From JBEGQX01 sp041180805 (GTDB lineage Bacteria; Planctomycetota; Planctomycetia; Gemmatales; Gemmataceae): 6,740 nt of DNA. The position numbers were made by a program, and so were the translations under genes. Under the pieces are notes generated by a model. That model had not been told where the DNA came from and did no database searches. It was given only the letters and a program-made list of their open reading frames with translations. The stretch is from assembly GCA_041180805.1 (NCBI GenBank), contig JBEGQX010000145.1, positions 1 through 6,740 on the forward strand, in the 5' to 3' direction. Shown one piece after another: positions 6,011 through 6,740 of the stretch (within the stretch, counting starts at the first letter, position 1; every line of letters starts with the position of its first letter).

Positions 6011-6037
6011 TTAAACATTCTACATCAGAATGTTTAA
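6011..6037. repeat. Perfect 11-bp inverted repeat with 5-bp spacer, putative operator or 5' mRNA hairpin
   Basis: TTAAACATTCT (6011-6021) and AGAATGTTTAA (6027-6037) are exact reverse complements around ACATC. The dyad lies 25-51 nt upstream of the small secreted protein's start codon. The promoter-like hexamers at 6044-6072 would place transcription initiation about at the outer edge of this dyad. It could therefore be a repressor operator over +1 or a stem at the extreme 5' end of the mRNA. I do not recognise a known regulator consensus; the layout of arms and spacer differs from CIRCE (9-N9-9). Confidence 0.7.
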
Positions 6038-6043
6038 GTAATT

Positions 6044-6072
6044 CTTTTAATCCTTAATTTGTTACTTGTAAA
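6044..6072 (-). promoter_or_regulatory. Possible sigma70-type promoter for the small secreted protein gene
   Basis: On the minus strand TTTACA (6072-6067) and TAAAAG (6049-6044) are 17 bp apart, matching consensus at 5 and 4 of 6 positions. The surrounding DNA is very A/T-rich, so chance matches are likely. If correct, the transcript begins at about 6037-6038, at the edge of the palindrome. Confidence 0.35.
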
Positions 6073-6157
6073 CAATTAATTTTGAAATTTTTCAGTTTTG
6101 AAATCCTACTATTTGTTAAAGGTTCTTTAATTTTTATTTACAAGCAATTAGATTCAT

Positions 6158-6186
6158 TTGTTTACCCAGACTTTTTCCTTTATGAT
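6158..6186 (+). promoter_or_regulatory. Sigma70-type promoter of the bacterioferritin gene
   Basis: TTGTTT (6158-6163) and TATGAT (6181-6186) are spaced by exactly 17 bp, with good matches to both consensus hexamers. Transcription would begin near 6193, leaving a leader of about 22 nt that contains the Shine-Dalgarno GGGAG (6204-6208). The -35 hexamer overlaps TTGTTTAC, the inverse of GTAAACAA found at 6068-6075. No convincing Fur-box match was seen. Confidence 0.6.
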
Positions 6187-6215
6187 GTTAATACACTTGT
6201 CTAGGGAGATTTGAA

Positions 6216-6704
6216 ATGAAAGGGCATGAAAGAATCATCGAAGGCTTAAATCAGGCCCTTACGATAGAGCTTACCGCCATCAATCAGTACTTTTGCCAAT
6301 CTAAAATGTGTAAGAATTGGGGCTACACCAAGCTTGCCGCCAAGCATTACACAGAGTCGATCGGCGAAATGAAACATGCTGAAAAACTGATCGACAGGAT
6401 TTTATTCCTCGAGGGAATCCCAGAAATCGCTCGTTATGATGTGATAAGGGTTGGTTCAGATGTGCCGGAACAATTCAAAAACGACCTGAACTTGGAAACC
6501 CGCGGTGTTCACGCTTACAACAACTTGATTGACCTTTGCTGTCAGTTAAAGGATCACGGCACCAGGGAAATAATCGAACCCATCCTTGCGGATTCCGAAG
6601 AGCATGTGGATTGGGTCGAAACTCAAATTAGCCTGATAGAAGCGCTTGGACTTCAGAAATACCTACTGCTTCAAACGGAAGCGGAAACAGGTGGAAATCA
6701 CTAA
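6216..6704 (+). CDS. bfr: Bacterioferritin (haem-binding iron-storage ferritin)
   Basis: Bacterioferritin assembles into a 24-subunit cytoplasmic shell that oxidises Fe2+ and stores it as a ferric mineral, with haem between subunit pairs. The 162-residue protein is collinear with E. coli Bfr (158): MKGHERIIEGLNQAL at the start, AINQYF (21-26), ESIGEMKHAEKLIDRILFLE (47-66) and ILADSEEHVDWVETQI (123-138). The haem ligand Met52 and ferroxidase residues Glu18, Glu51, His54, Glu94 and His130 are all in register, as is Tyr25. The exception is position 127, Glu in E. coli, which is Ser here; Glu128 and Glu129 follow it. The ferroxidase centre may thus be altered, or a neighbouring Glu may serve. Cys27, Cys32 and a Cys108-Cys109 pair are additional oddities. 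GGGAG lies 7 nt before the ATG. No bacterioferritin-associated ferredoxin gene is in the window. Family call very firm. Confidence 0.96.
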   Translation: MKGHERIIEGLNQALTIELTAINQYFCQSKMCKNWGYTKLAAKHYTESIGEMKHAEKLIDRILFLEGIPEIARYDVIRVGSDVPEQFKNDLNLETRGVHAYNNLIDLCCQLKDHGTREIIEPILADSEEHVDWVETQISLIEALGLQKYLLLQTEAETGGNH

Positions 6705-6739
6705 GAATCTATCAGTGATTATTTTGAATGATTTTTTTT
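6696..6739 (+). terminator. Weak candidate terminator after bfr
   Basis: AATCACT (6696-6702, overlapping the stop codon) can pair with AGTGATT (6714-6720) around an 11-nt loop. A run of eight T residues (6732-6739) follows, but 11 nt intervene and the stem is A/T-rich. This is at best a weak intrinsic terminator; the window ends here. Confidence 0.3.
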
Positions 6740-6740
6740 A

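Noticed and set aside
737..6704. An iron/haem/oxygen island linking hemF, the Fe(II) oxygenase and bacterioferritin
   Set aside because: The genes are on different strands, separated by unrelated genes such as gatB and an intrinsic terminator, and share no clear operator. The theme is probably coincidental.
1..6740. CRISPR array, insertion sequence, tRNA/rRNA or defence/phage genes
   Set aside because: No direct-repeat array, transposase motifs, cloverleaf with TTC-type T-arm, or phage/defence domain was found by reading either strand; nearly all the space is filled by recognisable genes.

Overview
The window most likely comes from a planctomycete, probably aerobic and with a moderately A/T-leaning genome. 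The best lineage clue is the secreted protein at 1703-2215. Its C-terminal half matches what I remember of TIGR03000, a domain first described in and largely confined to Planctomycetes. An oxygen-dependent coproporphyrinogen oxidase, an Fe(II)/2-oxoglutarate oxygenase and a bacterioferritin fit an oxygen-using lifestyle. GatB indicates that Asn-tRNA and/or Gln-tRNA is made by transamidation. The assignment to phylum is from memory of families, not from a search.

Layout from left to right. 1-470 (minus) is the N-terminal part of a CNNM/HlyC-CorC membrane protein that runs off the left edge. Divergent from it, 580-666 (plus) is a 28-residue, extremely basic, ribosomal-protein-like gene with its own promoter. 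It converges on hemF (737-1624, minus) across a compact hairpin. Upstream of hemF in the same direction lies the TIGR03000-like secreted protein (1703-2215, minus). A 160-bp divergent intergenic region separates it from a plus-strand pair: a phytanoyl-CoA dioxygenase-family enzyme (2376-3257) and, 17 bp later, a TVP38/TMEM64 (VTT-domain) membrane protein (3275-4057). That pair converges on gatB (4066-5547, minus) with only 8 bp between stop codons. Upstream of gatB is a strong intrinsic terminator, which ends a small secreted helical protein with two LxxxQ-type motifs (5666-5986, minus). A 229-bp A/T-rich divergent region carrying a perfect 11-bp inverted repeat leads to bacterioferritin (6216-6704, plus), which has a clear sigma70-type promoter.

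This looks like ordinary chromosomal housekeeping and envelope gene territory. I saw no insertion sequence, CRISPR array, tRNA, rRNA, phage or defence gene. No undescribed multi-gene system is evident. The points worth a second look are the tiny basic gene, the bacterioferritin in which the expected ferroxidase Glu127 reads as Ser, the palindrome at the predicted 5' end of the small secreted protein's mRNA, and the Tyr/Gly/Pro-rich planctomycete secreted protein. Two start codons (hemF and the TIGR03000-like gene) were moved inward from the longest open frame because clear Shine-Dalgarno sequences place them there.
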